This document shows, in pieces, positions 52,917 to 61,278 of a stretch of DNA of 64,000 bases. Position 1 is the first letter of the stretch; each line of letters begins with the position of its first letter. Under the pieces are notes generated by a model that was not told the DNA's origin, did not search any database, and saw only the letters and a program-made list of their open reading frames with translations. The stretch is taken from contig JAEVYY010000031.1 of the NCBI GenBank assembly GCA_023392535.1, forward strand, positions 30,653 through 94,652. The letters run 5' to 3'. Made by a program: the position numbers and the translations under genes. Origin of the DNA: Bacillota bacterium. Its GTDB lineage: Bacteria; Bacillota; Clostridia; Lachnospirales; Lachnospiraceae.

Positions 52917-53549
52917 ATGAATATTAAGAAATACACTTGTGTTTTAGTAGGTATCATACTCATTTTTTTGCTATGTGCTTGTAGTAATAAAGAAGACCTA
53001 AGCCCCTCTCTTTCGCCAACCAATCAACAACTGCTAGAAGACAATAGTTCTATGTCTGTTGATGGTGATGTTGACTTGCCAAACAGCAGTTTATCCACAG
53101 ATCCTGCTGAAAGTGAGATAGATAAATCACTGGTAGCTTATCGAGAGGAAAGAGAAAAAACGACAGGCGTAAAACTTGGAGATAGTGTGTCAGGTTATGG
53201 CGCTCCCAATAAAGAAGACTATGGTATTGATGGGGATGAAGAGGATGTCTCGCTCGGACTTGATTCGCGGGAGCTGAACGAAGCATATGCAGCTGCAAAA
53301 AAGTATGTGGTGGAAACATTGCAAATAAAGGTGGAAACAAATGCGACAGTTTATCCTTGTGTTGATCCAAGAATTAATGTGATTTATGAGGATGAGGATA
53401 AGGGAGTTGCAAATGGATATGAAGCCGACAATATTTTCGTCTGTGAATACAACGATAATGGCACTTGGAATTATCTTATTCTTGTAAGAGATTCGAAAGA
53501 AAAACCATGGGAAGTCATTCACCACGGAACCAGCTATCAAAAAGATTAA
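52917..53549 (+). CDS. Lipoprotein of unknown function
   Basis: The 210-residue protein has a lipoprotein signal with lipobox LCAC (lipid Cys22), a Ser/Asp/Pro-rich linker (about 27-75) and a compact C-terminal domain of about 110 residues (SRELNEAYAAAKKYVVETL, YPCVDPRINVIYEDED, WNYLILVRDSKEKPWEVI). The ribosome site (AAAGGAAGG) lies in the end of the ABC remnant. No family recognised; it looks like a small extracytoplasmic binding domain. Confidence 0.7.
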   Translation: MNIKKYTCVLVGIILIFLLCACSNKEDLSPSLSPTNQQLLEDNSSMSVDGDVDLPNSSLSTDPAESEIDKSLVAYREEREKTTGVKLGDSVSGYGAPNKEDYGIDGDEEDVSLGLDSRELNEAYAAAKKYVVETLQIKVETNATVYPCVDPRINVIYEDEDKGVANGYEADNIFVCEYNDNGTWNYLILVRDSKEKPWEVIHHGTSYQKD

Positions 53550-53679
53550 CAAACTTTTCATATTTTTGTAATCAAGTTAGAGATAGAAGAATTTTAAATT
53601 TTTGAGTGAAGAGCTTGACTTAGAGTGTGCTTCAAGTGCTACCATAATGATTGTTAAAGAGAAGAAAGGAAAAATAACA

Positions 53680-54546
53680 ATGTATATGGAAGCAATTAAT
53701 CAGCCTGCTGATGTAAAAAAATTAGATAAAAAACGGCTAGTGGAGCTAGCAAAAGAAATGAGACAACTATTATTAACAAGACTAAGCAGACATGGGGGGC
53801 ATTTCGGTCCGAATTTTGGAATGATAGAAGCGACTATTGCCCTACATTATGTATTTGATTCTCCGAAGGACAAAATTGTATTTGATATTTCACATCAGTG
53901 CTATGCCCACAAGATGTTAACGGGCAGAAAAGAGGCATATCTTTTTAAGGAGCACTATGATGATGTGACGGGATTTAGTAATCCGAAGGAAAGTGAACAT
54001 GATCATTTTATTATTGGGCATACGTCAACGTCTGTTAGTCTTGCCTGTGGACTTGCAAAGGCAAGAGATTTAAAAAGTGAAGAAGGTAATATCATTGCGG
54101 TTATTGGAGACGGCTCCTTAAGTGGCGGGGAGGCATTGGAGGGACTTGATTTTGCACCGGAGTTGCAAAGCAATCTCATTATCATCGTCAATGATAACGA
54201 TATGTCAATCGCAGAAAACCATGGTGGTCTCTACGGAAATTTAAGGTTGCTTCGTGAAACGAATGGAACAGCAGAGTGTAATTTGTTTCGGGCAATGGGA
54301 CTTGATTACAAGTATGTGGCAGAGGGTAATGATGTGTCAGCCTTAATCACAGCTTTTCAAGAGGTAAAGGATAGCAAAAATCCTATTGTTGTGCATATCA
54401 ATACACAAAAGGGAAAAGGCTATGCACCGGCTGAGGAAAATAAAGAAAATTGGCATTACAGTGCACCTTTTGATGTGGAAACAGGAAAGCCGCGCTATGA
54501 TATGGAAGAAGCAAATTACGCGAGTGTTACACAGAATATCTGCTGA
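53680..54546 (+). CDS. DXS/transketolase-like enzyme, N-terminal half (frameshifted)
   Basis: These 288 residues form the thiamine-diphosphate domain of a short 1-deoxy-xylulose-5-phosphate synthase-like enzyme. They include LSRHGGHFGPNFGMIEATIALHYVF, FDISHQCYAHKMLTGR, GHTSTSVSLACGLAKA, the TPP motif GDGSLSGGEALEGLDF...NDNDMSI and HINTQKGKGYAPAE. The frame ends at TGA 54544-54546. Inserting one base (a G) near 54534 restores ...TQEYLLKKMKEDP and joins the next ORF, so the gene is split by a single-base deletion. ATG 53680 follows AAAGGA; the TTG at 53602 has no ribosome site. Confidence 0.8.
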   Translation: MYMEAINQPADVKKLDKKRLVELAKEMRQLLLTRLSRHGGHFGPNFGMIEATIALHYVFDSPKDKIVFDISHQCYAHKMLTGRKEAYLFKEHYDDVTGFSNPKESEHDHFIIGHTSTSVSLACGLAKARDLKSEEGNIIAVIGDGSLSGGEALEGLDFAPELQSNLIIIVNDNDMSIAENHGGLYGNLRLLRETNGTAECNLFRAMGLDYKYVAEGNDVSALITAFQEVKDSKNPIVVHINTQKGKGYAPAEENKENWHYSAPFDVETGKPRYDMEEANYASVTQNIC

Positions 54547-54551
54547 AGAAG

Positions 54552-55436
54552 ATGAAAGAAGATCCCTGTGTAGTGGCAATTACTTCGGGAACTCCAATGG
54601 TTTTGGGATTTAGTGCCGAAAAACGAAAAGAAGCAGGCAAGCAATTCGTAGATGTTGGAATTGCGGAAGAAACAGCTGTCGCTTTAGCATCTGGGATCGC
54701 AACTGGAGGGGGTAAGCCAGTATATGGAGTGTACAGTACATTTGTTCAGAGAACGTTTGACCAGCTTTCACAGGACTTATGCATTAATAACAGTCCGGCT
54801 ACGATTATTACTGCCATGGGATCGGTCTATGGTATGAGTGATATTACCCACCTGGGTATTTTTGATATTCCAATGATGGCGAATATTCCGAATTTGGTTT
54901 ATTTGGCACCTACGACGAAGGAAGACTATTTGGCAATGCTTAGGTGGAGTATGGAACAAAAAGAACATCCAGTGGCAATCCGTTTACCAGGGGGAGCAAT
55001 GATTTCAGACGGAAAAACGGTATCCAAAGATTTTGGAAAGCTGAATACCTATGAAGTGATAGAAGAAGGAAGCAGAGTTGCAATACTTGGACTCGGAACT
55101 TTCTTTTCATTAGGGAAAAAGGCAGCAGAGTTATTCCTGGAAAAAACAGGAATTAGAGCAACTCTGATTAATCCTTATTATATAACAGGTGTGGATGCTA
55201 AATTGTTGGAAGAACTAAAGAAAGAACATGATATTGTTATTACATTGGAAGATGGTATTTTAGACGGTGGTTTTGGTGAGAAAATAGCAAGATTTTATGG
55301 AGATTCTGATAAAAAGGTGTTGAATTTTGGACTAAAAAAAGAGTTTCTTGACAGATATGATGTGCAGAAGGTTTTAAAAGAGAATCATTTGACAGCCGAA
55401 CAGATAGTGGAGGATGTAATGCAACTATGGAAATAA
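54552..55436 (+). CDS. DXS/transketolase-like enzyme, C-terminal half (frameshifted)
   Basis: These 294 residues hold the pyrimidine-binding and C-terminal domains. FVDVGIAEETAVALASGIATGGGKPVYGVYSTFVQRTFDQL carries the catalytic Glu, and the stretch through THLGIFDIPMMANIPNLVYLAPTT and LEDGILDGGFGEKI is typical of DXS. The ATG lies 5 bases after the stop of the first half with only a weak GAAGAAG upstream. The halves could still be made separately and assemble, as in two-subunit transketolases, but a recent pseudogene or a sequence error is at least as likely. Confidence 0.8.
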   Translation: MKEDPCVVAITSGTPMVLGFSAEKRKEAGKQFVDVGIAEETAVALASGIATGGGKPVYGVYSTFVQRTFDQLSQDLCINNSPATIITAMGSVYGMSDITHLGIFDIPMMANIPNLVYLAPTTKEDYLAMLRWSMEQKEHPVAIRLPGGAMISDGKTVSKDFGKLNTYEVIEEGSRVAILGLGTFFSLGKKAAELFLEKTGIRATLINPYYITGVDAKLLEELKKEHDIVITLEDGILDGGFGEKIARFYGDSDKKVLNFGLKKEFLDRYDVQKVLKENHLTAEQIVEDVMQLWK

Positions 55437-55522
55437 ATCAAAACGAGATTAACGCAATTATCGGAGAGTTTGACAGAATGGAACCTAATTTGTCTAAACG
55501 ATTCAATTTCTATCCTTATTAA
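55427..55522 (+). pseudogene. Short ORF overlapping the DXS-like gene end, probably truncated
   Basis: A 31-codon ORF (MEINQNEINAIIGEFDRMEP then NLSKRFNFYPY) starts inside the last codons of the DXS-like gene, with GGAGGATG upstream, and then stops. The overlap and ribosome site suggest a former operon partner whose body was lost. I cannot assign a family. Confidence 0.35.
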
Positions 55523-55601
55523 TAGACCAACTGTGAAATTACATTTGTAAGTTAAAAAGAAAAGTGTATCATAAATAATAGTCAGAAAATATATTCGTAT
55601 C

Positions 55602-55645
55602 TAATCTGGCTATTTTATATTCAATTGGTTACTGGTGCCAGATTA
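55602..55645. other. Inverted repeat in the gap before the LacI-type gene
   Basis: TAATCTGGC (55602-55610) and GCCAGATTA (55637-55645), 26 bases apart. It could be a weak terminator for the DXS-like gene or an operator. The only other element in the 55523-55745 gap is a TATAAT at 55678-55683 without a clear -35. Confidence 0.4.
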
Positions 55646-55745
55646 AATGATAGTGGCATTTCTTATTAGAAAAAAAGTATAATAGTTAAGAAAATGAAAA
55701 GGACATTATCGAAAATAAGGACGCAAAGTAAATAAGGAGAATGAA

Positions 55746-56786
55746 ATGGCATCCATAAAAGATATATCAGAAAGATGTGGAGTATCAGTTGCAACAGTAA
55801 GCAAGGCATTAAACGGCAAAAAAGATATTAGCAATGATACAAGAGAAATGGTATTGAAAACGGCAGAAGAAATGAATTATTACCCAAATCCAAATGCGAA
55901 GACACTCAGGACAAAACATAGCAATATGATAGGTATCATACTTACAGGAGAAGACTTTTGCGGTTTGTGCGATGAATTTTTTTCGCATATGTTTTTATCC
56001 ATTAAAAATTCATGTGAAGAATTGGGTTATGAGTTACAGTTCATCAATAAAAAAGTGGGAAGTCAGTCTATGACATACCTTCAAAGGTGCAAATTTAAAA
56101 ATATTGATGGGGTTATACTTGCGTATGTCCAGTACCAAGAACCACAGATACAGGAACTACTAAATAGTGATATCCCAGTGATAACGGTGGATAATAGAAT
56201 GGATAAGAGGAGTACGGTATGCTTTGATTATACAGAAGGGATACAAAGTCTGGTACATTATATCTATCAACTGGGTCATCGGAGAATTGCATATATTCAT
56301 GGAGAAGACAAAGAGCATTCGAATACTCAGGATCGTCTGCGTAGTTTTTACTGTACGACAGATAAACTTGGAATAAAAGTGCCAGATGCTTATGTACGTG
56401 AGGGAAGATATATCGATGCCAGATTATGTAGAAAGCTTACGGAAGAATTATTAAAGCTTCCCGAACCGCCGACCTGTATCATGTATCCAAATGACTATTC
56501 TGCAATTGCTGGGATCGGTGAAATTAATCGGTTGGGTATGAGTGTTCCAGAAGATGTTTCAGTTGTGGGCTATGATGGTATCACGATTGCAAATGTGGTA
56601 TGGCCGGAGTTAACGACATATGCACAAAATGTGGAAATGATGGGTAGAAGAATTGTGGAACAGCTGGTGAAGTTGATCGAAGAGCAAAAAAAGGAAACCG
56701 TAGTACGGTTAAACGTTACTGGAACATTGGTGAACGGAGCATCGGTGAAAGATCTAAATAGATCCATCAATCATTCTGGAGGCTGA
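55746..56786 (+). CDS. LacI-family transcription regulator
   Basis: The 346-residue regulator starts with the LacI helix-turn-helix and hinge (IKDISERCGVSVATVSKALN, then YYPNPNAKTLRTKHSNMIGII). A periplasmic-binding-like sensor domain follows, with IDGVILAYVQ, IPVITVDNRMD, LGHRRIAYIHGE, YPNDYSAIAGIGEINRLGMSVPEDVSVVGYDG and LTTYAQNVEMMGRRIVE. AAGGAG precedes the ATG. The effector is probably a sugar; no transporter or hydrolase is next to it, so its targets lie elsewhere or include the DXS-like gene upstream. Confidence 0.92.
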   Translation: MASIKDISERCGVSVATVSKALNGKKDISNDTREMVLKTAEEMNYYPNPNAKTLRTKHSNMIGIILTGEDFCGLCDEFFSHMFLSIKNSCEELGYELQFINKKVGSQSMTYLQRCKFKNIDGVILAYVQYQEPQIQELLNSDIPVITVDNRMDKRSTVCFDYTEGIQSLVHYIYQLGHRRIAYIHGEDKEHSNTQDRLRSFYCTTDKLGIKVPDAYVREGRYIDARLCRKLTEELLKLPEPPTCIMYPNDYSAIAGIGEINRLGMSVPEDVSVVGYDGITIANVVWPELTTYAQNVEMMGRRIVEQLVKLIEEQKKETVVRLNVTGTLVNGASVKDLNRSINHSGG

Positions 56787-56849
56787 TATGGTCTTGCTGT
56801 TGCAAGAAAAATCATGGAAAAGCACAAAACAAAAAATGTCGATAAAGAG

Positions 56850-56878
56850 CACCAAATAAATCATACAAACATATTATA
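56850..56878 (+). promoter_or_regulatory. Sigma-K-type sporulation promoter
   Basis: CACC (56850-56853), 16 bases, CATATTATA (56870-56878), an exact match to the mACm-N16-CATAnnnTA consensus of the late mother-cell sigma factor. Confidence 0.65.
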
Positions 56879-56888
56879 TATTAAGAAA

Positions 56889-57362
56889 ATGCATTTTTTG
56901 GAGGTATTGGTCATTAACTGTAATTGTAACAATTGTAGAAATAACAATACTTTTTGTAATAGGATATTGGAAAGATTTCATTGCTCCATAAAAGAAGCAA
57001 ATGCACTGTTTGAAAAAAGTGATCAAATCATAGATACACAAGTAGTCGAAGCAATCTGCACCGCTATCAAGTGCCTTGAGGAAGCTCTTGAACTTGGTGG
57101 AAAAGGGGAAGAAATAGAAAATAATGCTTATCGATTACTTGATAAAAGCGGATGTGGAGATTCCTGTAATTGGAATTCATGTAAATGCAAAGAGCTTTCC
57201 AATAAAGCGCAGGAACAATTTGCAATTGAATCAGCTTGCTTGTTACATGTATTAAAATTATTAAAGGAAGCTCAAAAAGATATAGAAAAGTCTAGTTGTG
57301 CAAGAAGTTTGGGTTATAAATTCAGAAATCTATATCATGAATGTGTTCATTGCAAAAAATAA
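56889..57362 (+). CDS. Cysteine-rich helical protein, probable spore-coat component
   Basis: I do not recognise a named family. The protein has an N-terminal Cys/Asn cluster (INCNCNNCRNNNTFCNR), a helical middle with CTAIKCLEEALELGGKGEEI, a second cluster (CGDSCNWNSCKCKE) and a C-terminal CVHCKK. The start is uncertain: ATG 56889 gives 157 residues, but GGAGG at 56900-56904 suggests translation from TTG 56907 or even ATT 56913. ATG 56814 lies upstream of the sigma-K promoter and is unlikely. The sigma-K site, the Cys content and the neighbouring DNRLRE/BclA-like gene point to a coat or outer-layer protein; this is inference. Confidence 0.65.
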   Translation: MHFLEVLVINCNCNNCRNNNTFCNRILERFHCSIKEANALFEKSDQIIDTQVVEAICTAIKCLEEALELGGKGEEIENNAYRLLDKSGCGDSCNWNSCKCKELSNKAQEQFAIESACLLHVLKLLKEAQKDIEKSSCARSLGYKFRNLYHECVHCKK

Positions 57363-57371
57363 AAATTTTTT

Positions 57372-57411
57372 CGCCATTATTAGCAACTTAGTTAATAATG
57401 GCGATTTTTTT
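57372..57411 (+). terminator. Terminator after the Cys-rich gene
   Basis: CGCCATTATTA (57372-57382) pairs with TAATAATGGCG (57393-57403), then A and a run of T. Confidence 0.9.
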
Positions 57412-57508
57412 AAGAACATCTTTCATTAAGTCGAATATACTATAATATGGTCATATTATGTAATAGATTTATGACTACAAAAATTCTATAATGAAAGGAT
57501 ACGATACT

Positions 57509-58435
57509 ATGGCTACGCAAACTCTTTTAACAACAGGGACCACCTATGTTTCAAGTTTATTATCAACGTACAATCTGTCAACCAGTGCTGTTATCATAGT
57601 TGGAACGGATCCCATTTTTCTGGATACTATCAGTTTTCTGAAATTTGATTTATCCTCAATACCTGTTGCATCTGTCGATAGTGCTATACTTCGTTTATTT
57701 GTGTTTGATAAAAAAGGAGCTTTACCAAGTCCTATCGTTATAAACCGTGTCACTACGGATTTTGATATTAATACGGTGACGTATAATACAAAACCGGCTT
57801 ATGTACCAACGGGAATTACCACGGAAGTTTCAGTGGATGAAGTACTCACGTATATTGAGATTGATATCACGAGTTTAGTAAATCAATGGCTAAACGGAGA
57901 TTTTCCAAATTACGGAATTGCATTGACAAATCCAGATGGTACCACATCAATACAATTTGGGGGCAAACCTGTTGGCGCTTCCTTTGAACCGCAGTTAGTT
58001 GTTAATTATTCCCAAGGACCTACTACTAATCTGGACGGAATTCAGGTACAGCTTCAGGGAAGTCCTGGTGCAATCATCAATGACGCTGCTAATGTAATTT
58101 TTGACACTGTAATTATTGATGAGTCCGATAATATTAGTTATAATGCGGCAACTGGTGAATTTACGATTTCGGCGCCAGGCAATTATTATATTAACTGGTG
58201 GGTTACTACAGATGGTTCAGCGGGACCTGTAAATATGATATTCTCTGTGGCTGTTAACGGTACTGGTATTGCACAGGGCGATTCGCCTATCGTTACTGGT
58301 CAATTGAATGGGGATGCATTTATTAAAGTAACTGATACTCCGGTAACGGTAACATTGGTAAATCAAACAGGTGCTGAGGTTTTATTTGCAAATATACCGG
58401 TTCAGGCTAATCTTTCAATTTTAACTGTCACTTAA
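57509..58435 (+). CDS. DNRLRE-domain protein with BclA/TNF-like C-terminal domain
   Basis: The 308-residue protein has an N-terminal DNRLRE beta-sandwich (about 1-172: FLKFDLSSIPVASVDSAILRLFV, TVTYNTKPAYVP, IDITSLVNQWLNGDFPNYGIAL, FEPQLVVNY). A C-terminal C1q/TNF-like jelly roll of the BclA type follows (about 178-308: IQVQLQGSPGAIINDAANVIFDT, SYNAATGEFTISAPGNYYINWWVTTDG, QLNGDAFIKVTDTPVTVTLVNQTG). No signal peptide, membrane span or collagen-like repeat is present. Such jelly rolls form trimers on exosporium filaments, so a spore-surface role is inferred. ATG 57509 follows GAAAGGA. Confidence 0.8.
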   Translation: MATQTLLTTGTTYVSSLLSTYNLSTSAVIIVGTDPIFLDTISFLKFDLSSIPVASVDSAILRLFVFDKKGALPSPIVINRVTTDFDINTVTYNTKPAYVPTGITTEVSVDEVLTYIEIDITSLVNQWLNGDFPNYGIALTNPDGTTSIQFGGKPVGASFEPQLVVNYSQGPTTNLDGIQVQLQGSPGAIINDAANVIFDTVIIDESDNISYNAATGEFTISAPGNYYINWWVTTDGSAGPVNMIFSVAVNGTGIAQGDSPIVTGQLNGDAFIKVTDTPVTVTLVNQTGAEVLFANIPVQANLSILTVT

Positions 58436-58450
58436 AGATAACTAATGGGA

Positions 58451-58475
58451 GGGCTGTTGCTAATTGCAACAGCCC
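58451..58475. terminator. Hairpin between convergent genes
   Basis: GGGCTGTTGC-TAATT-GCAACAGCCC, perfect 10-bp stem, followed by AATTT on the plus strand. Confidence 0.75.
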
Positions 58476-58520
58476 AATTTGCAGAAAAGCTTTCATGAGA
58501 AGTCTAACGATTAATCATTG

Positions 58521-58988
58521 CTACTCTTTAAATTGATAGATAACTCTTCCTAATATTTTGTAATAGGGTGGAGTATCTTTTTTATAGTTGAATAATTTCC
58601 AGTCAATATAGTCAAGAATAGGTATAATAATGGTGACAATGAGACACCAAAAGAAAAAGAAAATCACATTAACCTGATCATTCCAAAAAGAAAAGGGTAG
58701 CTTTCTATAATCCCAAATGTGATAGTCTCTATTAAAAATATTACCAAATAGTCCTTCACAATAGGTAGAAAATAAAGAAACTGAAAGAATCTGCACGATA
58801 AAATCTGTATCATAACGAAAGATATTATTAAAAAACATTGCAATTATCCCAAGAAAGCCGGCTAAAAAATACATTTCTAAATAAGTACGACCTCGGAATA
58901 GAATTTCCAGGAACAAATAGAGACCTCCACAAAAAGTATAGGCAAATATAACCTTGACTATTAATTTTATTAGTTTCATTGGTTTCAT
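58521..58988 (-). CDS. Putative ABC-transporter permease-like membrane protein (PF06541 type)
   Basis: The 155-residue protein has four membrane spans. The central motif EGLFGNIFNRDYHIWDYRKLPFSFW matches the E-x5-(L/I)-x-WDYS-x-PFN pattern of the small PF06541 membrane family. It has no associated ATPase here, and a transport role is not established for the family. AGAGGA precedes the ATG. Confidence 0.7.
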   Translation of the reverse strand: MKPMKLIKLIVKVIFAYTFCGGLYLFLEILFRGRTYLEMYFLAGFLGIIAMFFNNIFRYDTDFIVQILSVSLFSTYCEGLFGNIFNRDYHIWDYRKLPFSFWNDQVNVIFFFFWCLIVTIIIPILDYIDWKLFNYKKDTPPYYKILGRVIYQFKE

Positions 58989-59176
58989 TTATATCCTCTT
59001 CTCAATTTTTTATTTATACTTATTATATATGTAGAAGGTATACTTCAATTTCTGCAAAAAGAGCACTTAGTTGGAGTTTTTGTGAAAATTGTGCTATACT
59101 AATGCAAAATTATCATATAAATAAAGAAGATATCAGGATGCGTTGAAATCTCACGTTTTGCAATATGGAACATGAA

Positions 59177-59205
59177 TTGGAAATCGATAGAAATTATTTT
59201 ATAAT
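59177..59205 (+). promoter_or_regulatory. Promoter of the MBL-hydrolase gene
   Basis: TTGGAA (59177-59182), 17 bases, TATAAT (59200-59205). Confidence 0.65.
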
Positions 59206-59222
59206 ACAAAGGGATTGTAAGT

Positions 59223-59927
59223 ATGAAAAAGTGGAGAACTTCCAAACAAACGACAGTATGGAAATTATTATCGCTTCGTTGTAATTGTTATGTGCTGGAA
59301 AAAAATCATAAATTTATTTTGGTAGATACAAGTATGGGTTTTGATCGTTATCTAATAAGACTTCAGTTAAAAAGAATTGGAGCAAGAACATTAGATGCTA
59401 TTTATATTACACATGTACATAAAGATCACGTGGGAAATGCAGCGTATTTCCAAAAAAAGTTTGAGTGTCCCGTGTATGTAGACCAACTGGAGTACAATTT
59501 TATGGTAAAAGGATTTAGTGAGGTTCCAAAAGGGACAAGCAGATATACCAGATGCCTAACAAAAATTATGGATAGAAAGAATTTTTTTATACAATTTGAA
59601 CCAGTAAAATTTGTGAAAGTATTTAAAGATAAGTGCCATATGGAAGAATTAAAAGAAAATCTTAGTTTTATACGATTAGCAGGGCATACACGGGGAAGTA
59701 TTTCAATCATCATTGATGATGAAATTGCTTTGGTAGGTGATACGATGTCTTACAGAGGGGATACTATTTATCCTTCATTTGCAGATTGCAAAGAAGAACT
59801 GAAACAATCATGGCAGAAATTGCTATGTTTACGATGCTTAATTTATTTACCTGGGCATGGGAAACAAATAACTAGGAAAGATATAAATAAAAGTTTGTGC
59901 AATTTAAAGAACAACTTGATATTTTGA
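59223..59927 (+). CDS. Metallo-beta-lactamase-fold hydrolase
   Basis: The 234-residue hydrolase has the binuclear metal motif H-x-H-x-DH in THVHKDHVGN (His64, His66, Asp68, His69), the third-motif His in LAGHTRGSISI, the bridging Asp in ALVGDTMSYRGD and a final PGHGKQ. The fold covers many hydrolases and the substrate is open. The stop is 8 bases before the next ATG, so it is coupled to a small membrane-protein gene. Confidence 0.88.
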   Translation: MKKWRTSKQTTVWKLLSLRCNCYVLEKNHKFILVDTSMGFDRYLIRLQLKRIGARTLDAIYITHVHKDHVGNAAYFQKKFECPVYVDQLEYNFMVKGFSEVPKGTSRYTRCLTKIMDRKNFFIQFEPVKFVKVFKDKCHMEELKENLSFIRLAGHTRGSISIIIDDEIALVGDTMSYRGDTIYPSFADCKEELKQSWQKLLCLRCLIYLPGHGKQITRKDINKSLCNLKNNLIF

Positions 59928-59935
59928 GGTGTATT

Positions 59936-60496
59936 ATGCAGGAAAAAAAAGAATTTATTGCTGGTGGTTTTCAATTCAGTACGCAAAAGGATGTATCAAT
60001 TGCCAAAAAAGAAGTTAGAAAAATCGAACTGTTAGAGAGTAGGATGAATTATACAGAGCCAGAGCAGGTATATGCAGTATATGAAGGTGCAATACAAAAT
60101 CGTGTATTTGAGACGCCAGTAGGGTATACGTATTTGTATTCTTTACGAACGTATTTGCTGGAACATCCATTAGAGGAAAAAGAGATAAGTAGTATACCAC
60201 TTTATATTAATTATAGTCAGACAATGCGAGGAAAATCAGAACCTGCAAAAAAAAGGATAGAGCCTGCCAAAATAAAGACTAAACGAATAGATCGATTAAA
60301 AACGTCAATCTTTATTAATATTTTATTAGTTATCATGGTAATTGTTATGTTTTCTATTACGTTAATGAGTAAGAATCCAAACATACTTAATTATCAAAGT
60401 GCGATTCTTAATAAATATGCCTCATGGGAGCAAGAATTGACAAAAAGAGAAAGTATAATCAGAGAAAAAGAAAGAGAACTTGATCTATCTAAATAG
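59936..60496 (+). CDS. Single-span membrane protein of unknown function
   Basis: The 186-residue protein has a soluble N-terminal part (about 1-115, including YTEPEQVYAVYEGAIQNRVFETPVGYTYLYSLRTYL), a basic stretch, one membrane span (about 127-147: IFINILLVIMVIVMFSITLM) and a C-terminal charged coiled coil (WEQELTKRESIIREKERELD). ATG 59936 follows GAGGTG; the ORF start at 59897 lies inside the preceding gene. Its place between an MBL hydrolase and a two-component system suggests an envelope-linked function but proves nothing. Confidence 0.7.
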   Translation: MQEKKEFIAGGFQFSTQKDVSIAKKEVRKIELLESRMNYTEPEQVYAVYEGAIQNRVFETPVGYTYLYSLRTYLLEHPLEEKEISSIPLYINYSQTMRGKSEPAKKRIEPAKIKTKRIDRLKTSIFINILLVIMVIVMFSITLMSKNPNILNYQSAILNKYASWEQELTKRESIIREKERELDLSK

Positions 60497-60576
60497 ATTA
60501 AGATAATTCACATTTTCAACATATTTATCATGTATTCTAATAATAGAGCAAGTATTTTGGCAGAAAGGGAAAGCAG

Positions 60577-61254
60577 ATGGATAAATTGAAAATATTAGTG
60601 GTTGATGATGAAAGCAGAATGAGGAAGCTTGTAAGAGATTTTTTAATAAAGAGTGACTATGATGTTATGGAAGCGGAAGATGGCAGTCAGGCATTAGACA
60701 TTTTTTATCGCATCAAAGATATTGCTTTGATCATACTTGATGTTATGATGCCCAAAATGAATGGCTGGGAAGTATGCAAAGAAATCCGGACTTATTCCAA
60801 GGTGCCTATCATTATGTTAACAGCAAGGTCAGAAGAACATGATGAGCTACAGGGATTTGAACTTGGAGTAGATGAATATATTACAAAGCCATTTAGTCCC
60901 AAAATATTAGTGGCAAGGGTAGAGGCTGTTTTAAAAAGAAGTGTACAGAAGGAAGAAGATGAGTTTTTAGAAGCAGGTGGTATTGTAATTAATAAAGCTG
61001 CACATGTAGTTGAGATTGATGAGAAACAGATAGATCTTAGTTATAAAGAGTTTGAATTATTGACTTATTTCATGGAGAATAAAGGAATCGCCCTTTCTCG
61101 CGAAAAAATTTTAAATAATGTTTGGAATTTCGACTATTTTGGAGACGCAAGAACCATTGACACACATGTAAAAAAATTGAGAAACAAAATGGGAAAAAAA
61201 GGAGAATTGATTAAGACGATCTGGGGAATGGGCTATAAATTTGAAGTGGAATGA
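60577..61254 (+). CDS. OmpR/PhoB-family response regulator
   Basis: The 225-residue regulator has a complete receiver (Asp10, Asp11, phospho-acceptor Asp55 in LIILDVMMPKMNGWEV, LTARSEEHDEL, Lys in YITKPFSP). The C-terminal winged helix has IDLSYKEFELLTYFMENKG, FDYFGDARTIDTHVKKLRNKMG and IKTIWGMGYKFE. GAAAGGGAAAG precedes the ATG. The cognate kinase gene follows after 90 bases containing two tandem palindromes. Confidence 0.95.
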   Translation: MDKLKILVVDDESRMRKLVRDFLIKSDYDVMEAEDGSQALDIFYRIKDIALIILDVMMPKMNGWEVCKEIRTYSKVPIIMLTARSEEHDELQGFELGVDEYITKPFSPKILVARVEAVLKRSVQKEEDEFLEAGGIVINKAAHVVEIDEKQIDLSYKEFELLTYFMENKGIALSREKILNNVWNFDYFGDARTIDTHVKKLRNKMGKKGELIKTIWGMGYKFEVE

Positions 61255-61278
61255 TTATTCTATCATTAATATGGGAAT

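Noticed and set aside
54520..54550. Programmed ribosomal frameshift in the DXS-like gene
   Set aside because: A -1 slip would be needed, but there is no slippery heptamer or clear stimulatory hairpin near 54534; a base deletion explains it better.
49690..55745. Integrated element with attachment repeats at ssrA
   Set aside because: No integrase gene and no second copy of the tmRNA 3' end could be found by eye; only gene decay is visible.
56814..56888. Longer N terminus for the Cys-rich protein from ATG 56814
   Set aside because: This start lies upstream of the sigma-K promoter and has no ribosome site; the extra residues look non-coding.
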